DNA of 64,000 nucleotides from Cladorhizidae sp. MBARI D1340-BT2 (GCA_028752905.1 JAQNBH010000022.1:124001-188000), one strand, 5' to 3'. Positions 50,101 through 64,000 are shown, counted from the first letter of the stretch. Translations and numbers: made by a program. Notes: generated from the sequence alone by a model not told the origin.

Positions 50101-50818
50101 GTTAGCTTCGTAGATTATCCACACTTCACTGAATAGACTTGATGTATAGCTATTAAGATAGGACTCTCTAAGTGCTCTCTCTTGATACCAAACATCCATA
50201 TATTCTGCACACTTCACTGTAATGGCCTTGCAAGATAGGTATCTCTCAGTGTTCTCTATCTTGAGCTAAACATGTTAGCTTCATAGATTCTCCACACTTC
50301 ACTGAATAGAGTTGATATATAGCTCTAAAGGTAGGCCTCTCTCTGTTCTCTCTCTTGATACCAAACATCCGTATATTCTGCATACATAGAATCACAAGAT
50401 AGGTTTCTCTATGTGTTCTCTATCTTGATGCTAAACAGGTTAGCTTCATAGATTCTCCACACTTCACTGTATAAACTTGATATATAGCTATTAAGATAGG
50501 TCTCTCCCTGTGCTCTCTGTTGATATCAAACATCCATAATATTCTGCACACTTCACTGTAATGGACTTGATATGATTCGAATGATAGGTTTCATTATGTG
50601 TTCTCTATCTTGATATTTGCCCTAATTGGGTCTATATGTTTCTCATTTCCCCCCCAAAAATCTTGTTATTTTGCCGTAAAGCTCATAACTTTTCTACACT
50701 TTACCCCAAAAAGATAATTTTTATATCACCGGATAGCCCTTCTAATTTTCTGTCTTTCGGACGTGCCAAAATTTTGAGTACTCTAAGCATTAGCAAGTTA
50801 TGGTAATTTGAAGTGTTA
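47186..50818 (+). repeat. Satellite array, second type A stretch
   Basis: Landmarks at 47186, 48095, 49003 and 49911 all have type A cores and spacings of 909, 908, 908 and 908 bp. The spacer near 47.87-48.09 kb has the same variants as that at 12.53-12.74 kb, including TTTTATACGTGCC, and gives the same 69-codon translation, so a type A block was copied over about 35 kb. No gene is seen. Confidence 0.95.
49003..49910 (+). repeat. Extra, divergent monomer in long duplication copy 2
   Basis: This monomer has no counterpart between landmarks 22744 and 23652 in copy 1 and accounts for the 908-bp rise in offset. Its spacer has several private changes: TCTATTTGTTTC, CATTATTCCCCC, CTTGCTTTTTTGCC, CCGGCTGGCC and AAATGTTGAG (49723-49870). 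Confidence 0.85.
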
Positions 50819-53800
50819 AGGTTTGCGATCTTTCCTGGCGTTTTCCAGTTGCCAAAGCGGTGGCCTGCCAGTGAAAAACCACTACATTTATTGATAATCT
50901 GTTGACATGTTGCAGATAAGGGCCTTCTCTATCAGTTGACAAAATCTGGGACTTTGGTCTTGTTAATTAGGGCAGTTATGAATTGTACTCTTACTTGATG
51001 CTAAACATGTTAGCTTCGTAGATTATCCACACTTCACTGAATAGACTTGATGTATAGCTATTAAGATAGGACTCTCTAAGTGCTCTCTCTTGACACCAAA
51101 CATCCATATATTCTGCACACTTCACTGTAATGGACTTGCAAGATAGGTATCTCTCAGTGTTCTCTATCTTGAGCTAAACATGTTAGCTTCATAGATTCTC
51201 CACACTTCACTGAATAGACTTGATATATAGCTCTAAAGGTAGGCCTCTCTCTGTTCTCTCTCTTGATACCAAACATCCGTATATTCTGCATACATAGAAT
51301 CACAAGATAGGTTTCTCTATGTGTTCTCTATCTTGATGCTAAACAGGTTAGCTTCATAGATTCTCCACACTTCACTGTATAAACTTGATATATAGCTATT
51401 AAGATAGGTCTCTCCCTGTGCTCTCTGTTGATATCAAACATCCATAATATTCTGCATACTTCACTGTAATGGACTTGATATGATTCGAATGATAGGTTTC
51501 ATTATGTGTTCTCTATCTTGATATTTGCCCTAATTTGGTCTATATGTTTCTCATTTCCCCCCAAAAATCTTGTTATTTTGCCGTAAAGCTCATAACTTTT
51601 CTACACTTTACTCAAAAAAATAAATTTTATATCAACGGATAGCCCTTCTGATTATCTGTCTTTTGTACGTGCCAAAATTTTGAGTACTCTAAGTATTAGC
51701 AAGTTATGGTGATTTGAAATGTTAAGGTTTGCGATCTTTCCTGGCGTTTTCCAGTTGCCAAAGCGGTGGCCTGCCAGTGAAAAACCACTACATTTATTGA
51801 TAATCTGTTGACATGTTGCAGATAAGGGCCTTCTCTATCAGTTGACAAAATCTGGGACTTTGGTCTTGTTAATTAGGGCAGTTATGAATTGTACTCTTAC
51901 TTGATGCTAAACATGTTAGCTTCGTAGATTATCCACACTTCACTGAATAGACTTGATATATAGCTCTAAAGGTAGGCCTCTCTCTGTTCTCTCTCTTGAT
52001 ACCAAACATCCGTATATTCTGCATACATAGAATCACAAGATAGGTTTCTCTATGTGTTCTCTATCTTGATGCTAAACAGGTTAGCTTCATAGATTCTCCA
52101 CACTTCACTGTATAAACTTGATATATAGCTATTAAGATAGGTCTCTCCCTGTGCTCTCTGTTGATATCAAACATCCATAATATTCTGCACACTTCACTGT
52201 AATGCACTTGATATGATTCGAATGATAGGTTTCATTATGTGTTCTCTATCTTGATATTTGCCCTAATTTGGTCTATATGTTTCTCATTTTCCCCCCAAAA
52301 ATCTTGTTATTTTGCCGTAAAGCTCATAACTTTTCTACACTTTACCCAAAAAAGATAATTTTTATATCACCGGATAGCCCTTCTAATTATCTGTCTTTTG
52401 TACGTGCCAAAATTTTGAGTACTCTAAGTATTAGCAAGTTATGGTGATTTGAAGTGGTAAAGTTTGCGATCTTTCCTGGCGTTTTCCAGTTGCCAAAGCG
52501 GTGGCCTGCCAGTGAAAAACCACTACATTTATTGATAATCTGTTGACATGTTGCAGATAAGGGCCTTCTCTATCAGTTGACAAAATCTGGGACTTTGGTC
52601 TTGTTAATTAGGGCAGTTATGAATTGTACTCTTACTTGATGCTAAACATGTTAGCTTCGTAGATTATCCACACTTCACTGAATAGACTTGATGTATAGCT
52701 ATTAAGATAGGACTCTCTAAGTGCTCTCTCTTGATACCAAACATCCATATATTCTGCACACTTCACTGTAATGGACTTGCAAGATAGGTATCTCTCAGTG
52801 TTCTCTATCTTGAGCTAAATATGTTAGCTTCATAGATTCTCCACACTTCACTGAATAGACTTGATATATAGCTCTAAAGGTAGGCCTCTCTCTGTTCTCT
52901 CTCTTGATACCAAACATCCGTATATTCTGCATACATAGAATCACAAGATAGGTTTCTCTATGTGTTCTCTATCTTGATGCTAAACAGGTTAGCTTCATAG
53001 ATTCTCCACACTTCACTGTATAAACTTGATATATAGCTATTAAGATAGGTCTCTCCCTGTGCTCTGTGTTGATATCAAACATCCATAATATTCTGCACAC
53101 TTCACTGTAATGGACTTGATATGATTCGAATGATAGGTTTCATTATGTGTTCTCTATCTTGATATTTGCCCTAATTTGGTCTATATGTTTCTCATTTTCC
53201 CCCCAAAAATCTTGTTATTTTGCCGTAAAGCTCATAACTTTTCTACACTTTACCCAAAAAAGATAATTTTTATATCACCGGATAGCCCTTCTAATTATCT
53301 GTCTTTTGTACGTGCCAAAATTTTGAGTACTCTAAGTATTAGCAAGTTATGGTGATTTGAAGTGGTAAGGTTTGCGATCTTTCCTGGCGTTTTCCAGTTG
53401 CCAAAGCGGTGGCCTGCCAGTGAAAAACCACTACATTTATTGATAATCTGTTGATATGTTGCAGATAAGGGCCTTCTCTATCAGTTGACAAAATCTGGGA
53501 CTTTGGTCTTGTTAATTAGGGCAGTTATGAATTGTACTCTTACTTGATGCTAAACATGTTAGCTTCGTAGATTATCCACACTTCACTGAATAGACTTGAT
53601 ATATAGCTCTAAAGGTAGGCCTCTCTCTGTTCTCTCTCTTGATACCAAACATCCGTATATTCTGCATACATAGAATCACAAGATAGGTTTCTCTATGTGT
53701 TCTCTATCTTGATGCTAAACAGGTTAGCTTCATAGATTCTCCACACTTCACTGTATTAACTTGATATATAGCTATTAAGATAGGTCTCTCCCTGTGCTCT

Positions 53801-56800
53801 CTGTTGATATCAAACATCCATAATATTCTGCACACTTCACTGTAATGGACTTGATATGATTCGAATGATAGGTTTCATTATGTGTTCTCTATCTTGATAT
53901 TTGCCCTAATTTGGTCTATATGTTTCTCATTTTCCCCCCAAAAATCTTGTTATTTTGCCGTAAAGCTCATAACTTTTCTACACTTTACTCAAAAAAGATA
54001 AATTTTATATCAACGGATAGCCCTTCTGATTATCTGTCTTTTGTACGTGCCAAAATTTTGAGTACTCTAAGTATTAGCAAGTTATGGTGATTTGAAGTGG
54101 TAAAGTTTGCGATCTTTCCTGGCGTTTTCCAGTTGCCAAAGCGGTGGCCTGCCAGTGAAAAACCACTACATTTATTGATAATCTGTTGACATGTTGCAGA
54201 TAAGGGCCTTCTCTATCAGTTGACAAAATCTGGGACTTTGGTCTTGTTAATTAGGGCAGTTATGAATTGTACTCTTACTTGATGCTAAACATGTTAGCTT
54301 CGTAGATTATCCACACTTCACTGAATAGACTTGATGTATAGCTATTAAGATAGGACTCTCTAAGTGCTCTCTCTTGATACCAAACATCCATATATTCTGC
54401 ACACTTCACTGTAATGGACTTGCAAGATAGGTATCTCTCAGTGTTCTCTATCTTGAGCTAAATATGTTAGCTTCATAGATTCTCCACACTTCACTGAATA
54501 GACTTGATATATAGCTCTAAAGGTAGGCCTCTCTCTGTTCTCTCTCTTGATACCAAACATCCGTATATTCTGCATACATAGAATCACAAGATAGGTTTCT
54601 CTATGTGTTCTCTATCTTGATGCTAAACAGGTTAGCTTCATAGATTCTCCACACTTCACTGTATAAACTTGATATATAGCTATTAAGATAGGTCTCTCCC
54701 TGTGCTCTGTGTTGATATCAAACATCCATAATATTCTGCACACTTCACTGTAATGGACTTGATATGATTCGAATGATAGGTTTCATTATGTGTTCTCTAT
54801 CTTGATATTTGCCCTAATTTGGTCTATATGTTTCTCATTTTCCCCCCAAAAATCTTGTTATTTTGCCGTAAAGCTCATAACTTTTCTACACTTTACCCAA
54901 AAAAGATAATTTTTATATCACCGGATAGCCCTTCTAATTATCTGTCTTTTGTACGTGCCAAAATTTTGAGTACTCTAAGTATTAGCAAGTTATGGTGATT
55001 TGAAGTGGTAAGGTTTGCGATCTTTCCTGGCGTTTTCCAGTTGCCAAAGCGGTGGCCTGCCAGTGAAAAACCACTACATTTATTGATAATCTGTTGATAT
55101 GTTGCAGATAAGGGCCTTCTCTATCAGTTGACAAAATCTGGGACTTTGGTCTTGTTAATTAGGGCAGTTATGAATTGTACTCTTACTTGATGCTAAACAT
55201 GTTAGCTTCGTAGATTATCCACACTTCACTGAATAGACTTGATATATAGCTCTAAAGGTAGGCCTCTCTCTGTTCTCTCTCTTGATACCAAACATCCGTA
55301 TATTCTGCATACATAGAATCACAAGATAGGTTTCTCTATGTGTTCTCTATCTTGATGCTAAACAGGTTAGCTTCATAGATTCTCCACACTTCACTGTATA
55401 AACTTGATATATAGCTATTAAGATAGGTCTCTCCCTGTGCTCTGTGTTGATATCAAACATCCATAATATTCTGCACACTTCACTGTAATGGACTTGATAT
55501 GATTCGAATGATAGGTTTCATTATGTGTTCTCTATCTTGATATTTGCCCTAATTTGGTCTATATGTTTCTCATTTTCCCCCCAAAAATCTTGTTATTTTG
55601 CCGTAAAGCTCATAACTTTTCTACACTTTACCCAAAAAAGATAATTTTTATATCACCGGATAGCCCTTCTAATTATCTGTCTTTTGTACGTGCCAAAATT
55701 TTGAGTACTCTAAGTATTAGCAAGTTATGGTGATTTGAAGTGGTAAGGTTTGCGATCTTTCCTGGCGTTTTCCAGTTGCCAAAGCGGTGGCCTGCCAGTG
55801 AAAAACCACTACATTTATTGATAATCTGTTGATATGTTGCAGATAAGGGCCTTCTCTATCAGTTGACAAAATCTGGGACTTTGGTCTTGTTAATTAGGGC
55901 AGTTATGAATTGTACTCTTACTTGATGCTAAACATGTTAGCTTCGTAGATTATCCACACTTCACTGAATAGACTTGATATATAGCTCTAAAGGTAGGCCT
56001 CTCTCTGTTCTCTCTCTTGATACCAAACATCCGTATATTCTGCATACATAGAATCACAAGATAGGTTTCTCTATGTGTTCTCTATCTTGATGCTAAACAG
56101 GTTAGCTTCATAGATTCTCCACACTTCACTGTATAAACTTGATATATAGCTATTAAGATAGGTCTCTCCCTGTGCTCTCTGTTGATATCAAACATCCATA
56201 ATATTCTGCAAACTTCACTGTAATGGACTTGATATGATTCGAATGATAGGTTTCATTATGTGTTCTCTATCTTGATATTTGCCCTAATTTGGTCTATATG
56301 TTTCTCATTTTCCCCCCAAAAATCTTGTTATTTTGCCGTAAAGCTCATAACTTTTCTACACTTTACCCAAAAAAGATAATTTTTATATCACCGGATAGCC
56401 CTTCTAATTATCTGTCTTTTGTACGTGCCAAAATTTTGAGTACTCTAAGTATTAGCAAGTTATGGTGATTTGAAGTGGTAAAGTTTGCGATCTTTCCTGG
56501 CGTTTTCCAGTTGCCAAAGCGGTGGCCTGCCAGTGAAAAACCACTACATTTATTGATAATCTGTTGACATGTTGCAGATAAGGGCCTTCTCTATCAGTTG
56601 ACAAAATCTGGGACTTTGGTCTTGTTAATTAGGGCAGTTATGAATTGTACTCTTACTTGATGCTAAACATGTTAGCTTCGTAGATTATCCACACTTCACT
56701 GAATAGACTTGATGTATAGCTATTAAGATAGGACTCTCTAAGTGCTCTCTCTTGATACCAAACATCCATATATTCTGCACACTTCACTGTAATGGACTTG

Positions 56801-59800
56801 CAAGATAGGTATCTCTCAGTGTTCTCTATCTTGAGCTAAACATGTTAGCTTCATAGATTCTCCACACTTCACTGAATAGACTTGATATATAGCTCTAAAG
56901 GTAGGTCTCTCTCTGTTCTCTCTCTTGATACCAAACATCCGTATATTCTGCATACATAGAATCACAAGATAGGTTTCTCTATGTGTTCTCTATCTTGATG
57001 CTAAACAGGTTAGCTTCATAGATTCTCCACACTTCACTGTATAAACTTGATATATAGCTATTAAGATAGGTCTCTCTCTGTGCTCTGTGTTGATATCAAA
57101 CATCCATAATATTCTGCACACTTCACTGTAATGGACTTGATATGATTCGAATGATAGGTTTCATTATGTGTTCTCTATCTTGATATTTGCCCTAATTTGG
57201 TCTATATGTTTCTCATTTTCCCCCCAAAAATCTTGTTATTTTGCTGTAAAGCTCATAACTTTTCTACACTTTACCCAAAAAAGATAATTTTTATATCACC
57301 GGATAGCCCTTCTAATTATCTGTCTTTTGTACGTGCCAAAATTTTGAGTACTCTAAGTATTAGCAAGTTATGGTGATTTGAAGTGGTAAGGTTTGCGATC
57401 TTTCCTGGCGTTTTCCAGTTGCCAAAGCGGTGGCCTGCCAGTGAAAAACCACTACATTTATTGATAATCTGTTGATATGTTGCAGATAAGGGCCTTCTCT
57501 ATCAGTTGACAAAATCTGGGACTTTGGTCTTGTTAATTAGGGCAGTTATGAATTGTACTCTTACTTGATGCTAAACATGTTAGCTTCGTAGATTATCCAC
57601 ACTTCACTGAATAGACTTGATGTATAGCTATTAAGATAGGACTCTCTAAGTGCTCTCTCTTGATACCAAACATCCATATATTCTGCACACTTCACTGTAA
57701 TGGACTTGCAAGATAGGTATCTCTCAGTGTTCTCTATCTTGAGCTAAATATGTTAGCTTCATAGATTCTCCACACTTCACTGAATAGACTTGATATATAG
57801 CTCTAAAGGTAGGCCTCTCTCTGTTCTCTCTCTTGATACCAAACATCCGTATATTCTGCATACATAGAATCACAAGATAGGTTTCTCTATGTGTTCTCTA
57901 TCTTGATGCTAAACAGGTTAGCTTCATAGATTCTCCACACTTCACTGTATAAACTTGATATATAGCTATTAAGATAGGTCTCTCCCTGTGCTCTGTGTTG
58001 ATATCAAACATCCATAATATTCTGCACACTTCACTGTAATGGACTTGATATGATTCGAATGATAGGTTTCATTATGTGTTCTCTATCTTGATATTTGCCC
58101 TAATTTGGTCTATATGTTTCTCATTTCCCCCCCAAAAATCATGTTATTTTGCCGTAAAGCTCATAACTTTTCTACACTTTACCCAAAAAAGATAATTTTT
58201 ATATCACCGGATAGCCCTTCTAATTATCTGTCTTTTGTACGTGCCAAAATTTTGAGTACTCTAAGTATTAGCAAGTTATGGTGATTTGAAGTGGTAAGGT
58301 TTGCGATCTTTCCTGGCGTTTTCCAGTTGCCAAAGCGGTGGCCTGCCAGTGAAAAACCACTACATTTATTGATAATCTGTTGATATGTTGCAGATAAGGG
58401 CCTTCTCTATCAGTTGACAAAATCTGGGACTTTGGTCTTGTTAATTAGGGCAGTTATGAATTGTACTCTTACTTGATGCTAAACATGTTAGCTTCGTAGA
58501 TTATCCACACTTCACTGAATAGACTTGATATATAGCTCTAAAGGTAGGCCTCTCTCTGTTCTCTCTCTTGATACCAAACATCCGTATATTCTGCATACAT
58601 AGAATCACAAGATAGGTTTCTCTATGTGTTCTCTATCTTGATGCTAAACAGGTTAGCTTCATAGATTCTCCACACTTCACTGTATAAACTTGATATATAG
58701 CTATTAAGATAGGTCTCTCCCTGTGCTCTCTGTTGATATCAAACATCCATAATATTCTGCACACTTCACTGTAATGCACTTGATATGATTCGAATGATAG
58801 GTTTCATTATGTGTTTTCTATCTTGATATTTGCCCTAATTTGGTCTATATGTTTCTCATTTTCCCCCCAAAAATCTTGTTATTTTGCCGTAAAGCTCATA
58901 ACTTTTCTACACTTTACCCAAAAAAGATAATTTTTATATCACCGGATAGCCCTTCTAATTATCTGTCTTTTGTACGTGCCAAAATTTTGAGTACTCTAAG
59001 TATTAGCAAGTTATGGTGATTTGAAGTGGTAAAGTTTGCGATCTTTCCTGGCGTTTTCCAGTTGCCAAAGCGGTGGCCTGCCAGTGAAAAACCACTACAT
59101 TTATTGATAATCTGTTGACATGTTGCAGATAAGGGCCTTCTCTATCAGTTGACAAAATCTGGGACTTTGGTCTTGTTAATTAGGGCAGTTATGAATTGTA
59201 CTCTTACTTGATGCTAAACATGTTAGCTTCGTAGATTATCCACACTTCACTGAATAGACTTGATGTATAGCTATTAAGATAGGACTCTCCAAGTGCTCTC
59301 TCTTGATACCAAACATCCATATATTCTGCACACTTCACTGTAATGGACTTGCAAGATAGGTATCTCTCAGTGTTCTCTATCTTGATATAAATATGTTAGC
59401 TTCATAGATTCTCCACACTTCACTGAATAGACTTGATATATAGCTCTAAAGGTAGGCCTCTCTCTGTTCTCTCTCTTGATACCAAACATCCGTATATTCT
59501 GCATACATAGAATCACAAGATAGGTTTCTCTATGTGTTCTCTATCTTGATGCTAAACAGGTTAGCTTCATAGATTCTCCACACTTCACTGTATAAACTTG
59601 ATATATAGCTATTAAGATAGGTCTCTCCCTGTGCTCTGTGTTGATATCAAACATCCATAATATTCTGCACACTTCACTGTAATGGACTTGATATGATTCG
59701 AATGATAGGTTTCATTATGTGTTCTCTATCTTGATATTTGCCCTAATTTGGTCTATATGTTTCTCATTTTCCCCCCAAAAATCTTGTTATTTTGCCGTAA

Positions 59801-62800
59801 AGCTCATAACTTTTCTACACTTTACCCAAAAAAGATAATTTTTATATCACCGGATAGCCCTTCTAATTATCTGTCTTTTGTACGTGCCAAAATTTTGAGT
59901 ACTCTAAGTATTAGCAAGTTATGGTGATTTGAAGTGGTAAGGTTTGCGATCTTTCCTGGCGTTTTCCAGTTGCCAAAGCGGTGGCCTGCCAGTGAAAAAC
60001 CACTACATTTATTGATAATCTGTTGATATGTTGCAGATAAGGGCCTTCTCTATCAGTTGACAAAATCTGGGACTTTGGTCTTGTTAATTAGGGCAGTTAT
60101 GAATTGTACTCTTACTTGATGCTAAACATGTTAGCTTCGTAGATTATCCACACTTCACTGAATAGACTTGATGTATAGCTATTAAGATAGGACTCTCTAA
60201 GTGCTCTCTCTTGATACCAAACATCCATATATTCTGCACACTTCACTGTAATGGACTTGCAAGATAGGTATCTCTCAGTGTTCTCTATCTTGAGCTAAAT
60301 ATGTTAGCTTCATAGATTCTCCACACTTCACTGAATAGACTTGATATATAGCTCTAAAGGTAGGCCTCTCTCTGTTCTCTCTCTTGATACCAAACATCCG
60401 TATATTCTGCATACATAGAATCACAAGATAGGTTTCTCTATGTGTTCTCTATCTTGATGCTAAACAGGTTAGCTTCATAGATTCTCCACACTTCACTGTA
60501 TAAACTTGATATATAGCTATTAAGATAGGTCTCTCCCTGTGCTCTGTGTTGATATCAAACATCCATAATATTCTGCACACTTCACTGTAATGGACTTGAT
60601 ATGATTCGAATGATAGGTTTCATTATGTGTTCTCTATCTTGATATTTGCCCTAATTTGGTCTATATGTTTCTCATTTTCCCCCCAAAAATCTTGTTATTT
60701 TGCCGTAAAGCTCATAACTTTTCTACACTTTACCCAAAAAAGATAATTTTTATATCACCGGATAGCCCTTCTAATTATCTGTCTTTTGTACGTGCCAAAA
60801 TTTTGAGTACTCTAAGTATTATATAGCAAGTTATGGTGATTTGAAGTGGTAAGGTTTGCGATCTTTCCTGGCGTTTTCCAGTTGCCAAAGCGGTGGCCTG
60901 CCAGTGAAAAACCACTACATTTATTGATAATCTGTTGATATGTTGCAGATAAGGGCCTTCTCTATCAGTTGACAAAATCTGGGACTTTGGTCTTGTTAAT
61001 TAGGGCAGTTATGAATTGTACTCTTACTTGATGCTAAACATGTTAGCTTCGTAGATTATCCACACTTCACTGAATAGACTTGATATATAGCTCTAAAGGT
61101 AGGCCTATCTCTGTTCTCTCTCTTGATACCAAACATCCGTATATTCTGCATACATAGAATCACAAGATAGGTTTCTCTATGTGTTCTCTATCTTGATGCT
61201 AAACAGGTTAGCTTCATAGATTCTCCACACTTCACTGTATAAACTTGATATATAGCTATTAAGATAGGTCTCTCCCTGTGCTCTCTGTTGATATCAAACA
61301 TCCATAATATTCTGCACACTTCACTGTAATGCACTTGATATGATTCGAATGATAGGTTTCATTATGTGTTTTCTATCTTGATATTTGCCCTAATTTGGTC
61401 TATATGTTTCTCATTTTCCCCCCAAAAATCTTGTTATTTTGCCGTAAAGCTCATAACTTTTCTACACTTTACCCAAAAAAGATAATTTTTATATCACCGG
61501 ATAGCCCTTCTAATTATCTGTCTTTTGTACGTGCCAAAATTTTGAGTACTCTAAGTATTAGCAAGTTATGGTGATTTGAAGTGGTAAAGTTTGCGATCTT
61601 TCCTGGCGTTTTCCAGTTGCCAAAGCGGTGGCCTGCCAGTGAAAAACCACTACATTTATTGATAATCTGTTGACATGTTGCAGATAAGGGCCTTCTCTAT
61701 CAGTTGACAAAATCTGGGACTTTGGTCTTGTTAATTAGGGCAGTTATGAATTGTACTCTTACTTGATGCTAAACATGTTAGCTTCGTAGATTATCCACAC
61801 TTCACTGAATAGACTTGATGTATAGCTATTAAGATAGGACTCTCTAAGTGCTCTCTCTTGATACCAAACATCCATATATTCTGCACACTTCACTGTAATG
61901 GACTTGCAAGATAGGTATCTCTCAGTGTTCTCTATCTTGAGCTAAATATGTTAGCTTCATAGATTCTCCACACTTCACTGAATAGACTTGATATATAGCT
62001 CTAAAGGTAGGCCTCTCTCTGTTCTCTCTCTTGATACCAAACATCCGTATATTCTGCATACATAGAATCACAAGATAGGTTTCTCTATGTGTTCTCTATC
62101 TTGATGCTAAACAGGTTAGCTTCATAGATTCTCCACACTTCACTGTATAAACTTGATATATAGCTATTAAGATAGGTCTCTCCCTGTGCTCTGTGTTGAT
62201 ATCAAACATCCATAATATTCTGCACACTTCACTGTAATGGACTTGATATGATTCGAATGATAGGTTTCATTATGTGTTCTCTATCTTGATATTTGCCCTA
62301 ATTTGGTCTATATGTTTCTCATTTTCCCCCCAAAAATCTTGTTATTTTGCCGTAAAGCTCATAACTTTTCTATACTTTACCCAAAAAAGATAATTTTTAT
62401 ATCACCGGATAGCCCTTCTAATTATCTGTCTTTTGTACGTGCCAAAATTTTGAGTACTCTAAGTATTAGCAAGTTATGGTGATTTGAAGTGGTAAGGTTT
62501 GCGATCTTTCCTGGCGTTTTCCAGTTGCCAAAGCGGTGGCCTGCCAGTGAAAAACCACTACATTTATTGATAATCTGTTGATATGTTGCAGATAAGGGCC
62601 TTCTCTATCAGTTGACAAAATCTGGGACTTTGGTCTTGTTAATTAGGGCAGTTATGAATTGTACTCTTACTTGATGCTAAACATGTTAGCTTCGTAGATT
62701 ATCCACACTTCACTGAATAGACTTGATGTATAGCTATTAAGATAGGACTCTCTAAGTGCTCTCTCTTGATACCAAACATCCATATATTCTGCACACTTCA

Positions 62801-64000
62801 CTGTAATGGACTTGCAAGATAGGTATCTCTCAGTGTTCTCTATCTTGAGCTAAACATGTTAGCTTCATAGATTCTCCACACTTCACTGAATAGACTTGAT
62901 ATATAGCTCTAAAGGTAGGCCTCTCTCTGTTCTCTCTCTTGATACCAAACATCCGTATATTCTGCATACATAGAATCACAAGATAGGTTTCTCTATGTGT
63001 TCTCTATCTTGATGCTAAACAGGTTAGCTTCATAGATTCTCCACACTTCACTGTATAAACTTGATATATAGCTATTAAGATAGGTCTCTCCCTGTGCTCT
63101 CTGTTGATATCAAACATCCATAATATTCTGCACACTTCACTGTAATGGACTTGATATGATTCGAATGATAGGTTTCATTATGTGTTCTCTATCTTGATAT
63201 TTGCCCTAATTTGGTCTATATGTTTCTCATTTTCCCCCCAAAAATCTTGTTATTTTGCCGTAAAGCTCATAACTTTTCTACACTTTACTCAAAAAAGATA
63301 AATTTTATATCAACGGATAGCCCTTCTGATTATCTGTCTTTTGTACGTGCCAAAATTTTGAGTACTCTAAGTATTAGCAAGTTATGGTGATTTGAAATGT
63401 TAAGGTTTGCGATCTTTCCTGGCGTTTTCCAGTTGCCAAAGCGGTGGCCTGCCAGTGAAAAACCACTACATTTATTGATAATCTGTTGACATGTTGCAGA
63501 TAAGGGCCTTCTCTATCAGTTGACAAAATCTGGGACTTTGGTCTTGTTAATTAGGGCAGTTATGAATTGTACTCTTACTTGATGGTAAACATGTTAGCTT
63601 CGTAGATTATCCACACTTCACTGAATAGACTTGATATATAGCTCTAAAGGTAGGCCTCTCTCTGTTCTCTCTCTTGATACCAAACATCCGTATATTCTGC
63701 ATACATAGAATCACAAGATAGGTTTCTCTATGTGTTCTCTATCTTGATGCTAAACAGGTTAGCTTCATAGATTCTCCACACTTCACTGTATAAACTTGAT
63801 ATATAGCTATTAAGATAGGTCTCTCCCTGTGCTCTCTGTTGATATCAAACATCCATAATATTCTGCACACTTCACTGTAATGCACTTGATATGATTCGAA
63901 TGATAGGTTTCATTATGTGTTCTCTATCTTGATATTTGCCCTAATTTGGTCTATATGTTTCTCATTTTCCCCCCAAAAATCTTGTTATTTTGCCGTAAAG
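50819..64000 (+). repeat. Satellite array, second type B domain, to window end
   Basis: Landmarks at 50819, 51725, 52460, 53368, 54103, 55011, 55746, 56481, 57389, 58297, 59032, 59940, 60852, 61587, 62495 and 63403. Short 735-bp spacings follow 51725, 53368, 55011, 55746, 58297 and 60852; the monomer after 63403 has the same deletion junction near 63626 but runs off the window. All cores are type B. Most of it is the second copy of about 23.6-28.3 and 33.4-40 kb. The 66-codon minus-strand frame at 60775-60975 is satellite. Confidence 0.96.

Noticed and set aside
1..64000. CRISPR array
   Set aside because: Repeats are 165-908 bp, contiguous, with no unique spacers and no cas genes; the setting is eukaryotic.
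1..64000. CENP-B box, telomere repeat or hammerhead ribozyme in the satellite
   Set aside because: I found no TTCG...CGGG-type 17-mer, no TTAGGG-like tandem, and no CTGATGA/GAAA pair in a suitable arrangement.
1..64000. Ribosomal RNA spacer origin of the 908-bp repeat
   Set aside because: Nested CT-rich subrepeats are reminiscent of rDNA spacers, but no rRNA gene or conserved rRNA segment is present in 64 kb.

Overview
The window is eukaryotic, most likely animal, heterochromatin-type DNA. About 61 of its 64 kb is one satellite array, broken once by a 3.1-kb piggyBac-family DNA transposon at 3847-6979. I find no intact protein gene, tRNA or rRNA. The animal assignment rests on the transposase family and on the genome style; the species cannot be told from the sequence.

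Satellite (1-3846 and 6980-64000). The same landmark (AGGTTTGCGATC or a one-base variant) occurs 70 times in one orientation, usually 905-912 and most often 908 bp apart. Each monomer contains three related subrepeats (A about 173, B about 165, C about 176 bp), an AT-rich spacer of about 200 bp, and a nearly invariant core of about 190 bp. Each subrepeat is itself two diverged units of about 85 bp. Sixteen monomers are 735 bp long because one subrepeat is missing, and one is 570 bp because two are missing. Above the monomer there are tandem blocks of 1643, 1817 and 2551 bp, multi-monomer duplications, and one long duplication in which about 22-40 kb is repeated at about 48-64 kb with exactly accountable gains and losses. 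Diagnostic variants divide the array into type A domains (541-23651, mostly full length) and type B domains (23652-41911 and 50819-64000, rich in 735-bp monomers), with a mixed zone between.

Transposon (3847-6979). It has exact 13-bp terminal inverted repeats and a TTAA target duplication; the satellite stops and resumes exactly at the TTAA. Inside, on the minus strand, is a nearly full-length piggyBac transposase (about 6770 to 4409) broken by many frameshifts and stops. The three catalytic Asp motifs and traces of the C-terminal Cys-rich tail can still be recognised in different frames. The element carries a 24-bp minisatellite in its N-terminal coding part.

Nothing here works as an operon or pathway. 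The biology is satellite evolution by unequal exchange at several scales, plus one dead but cleanly inserted DNA transposon. Short open frames of 60-70 codons recur in the satellite but are by-products of the repeat.
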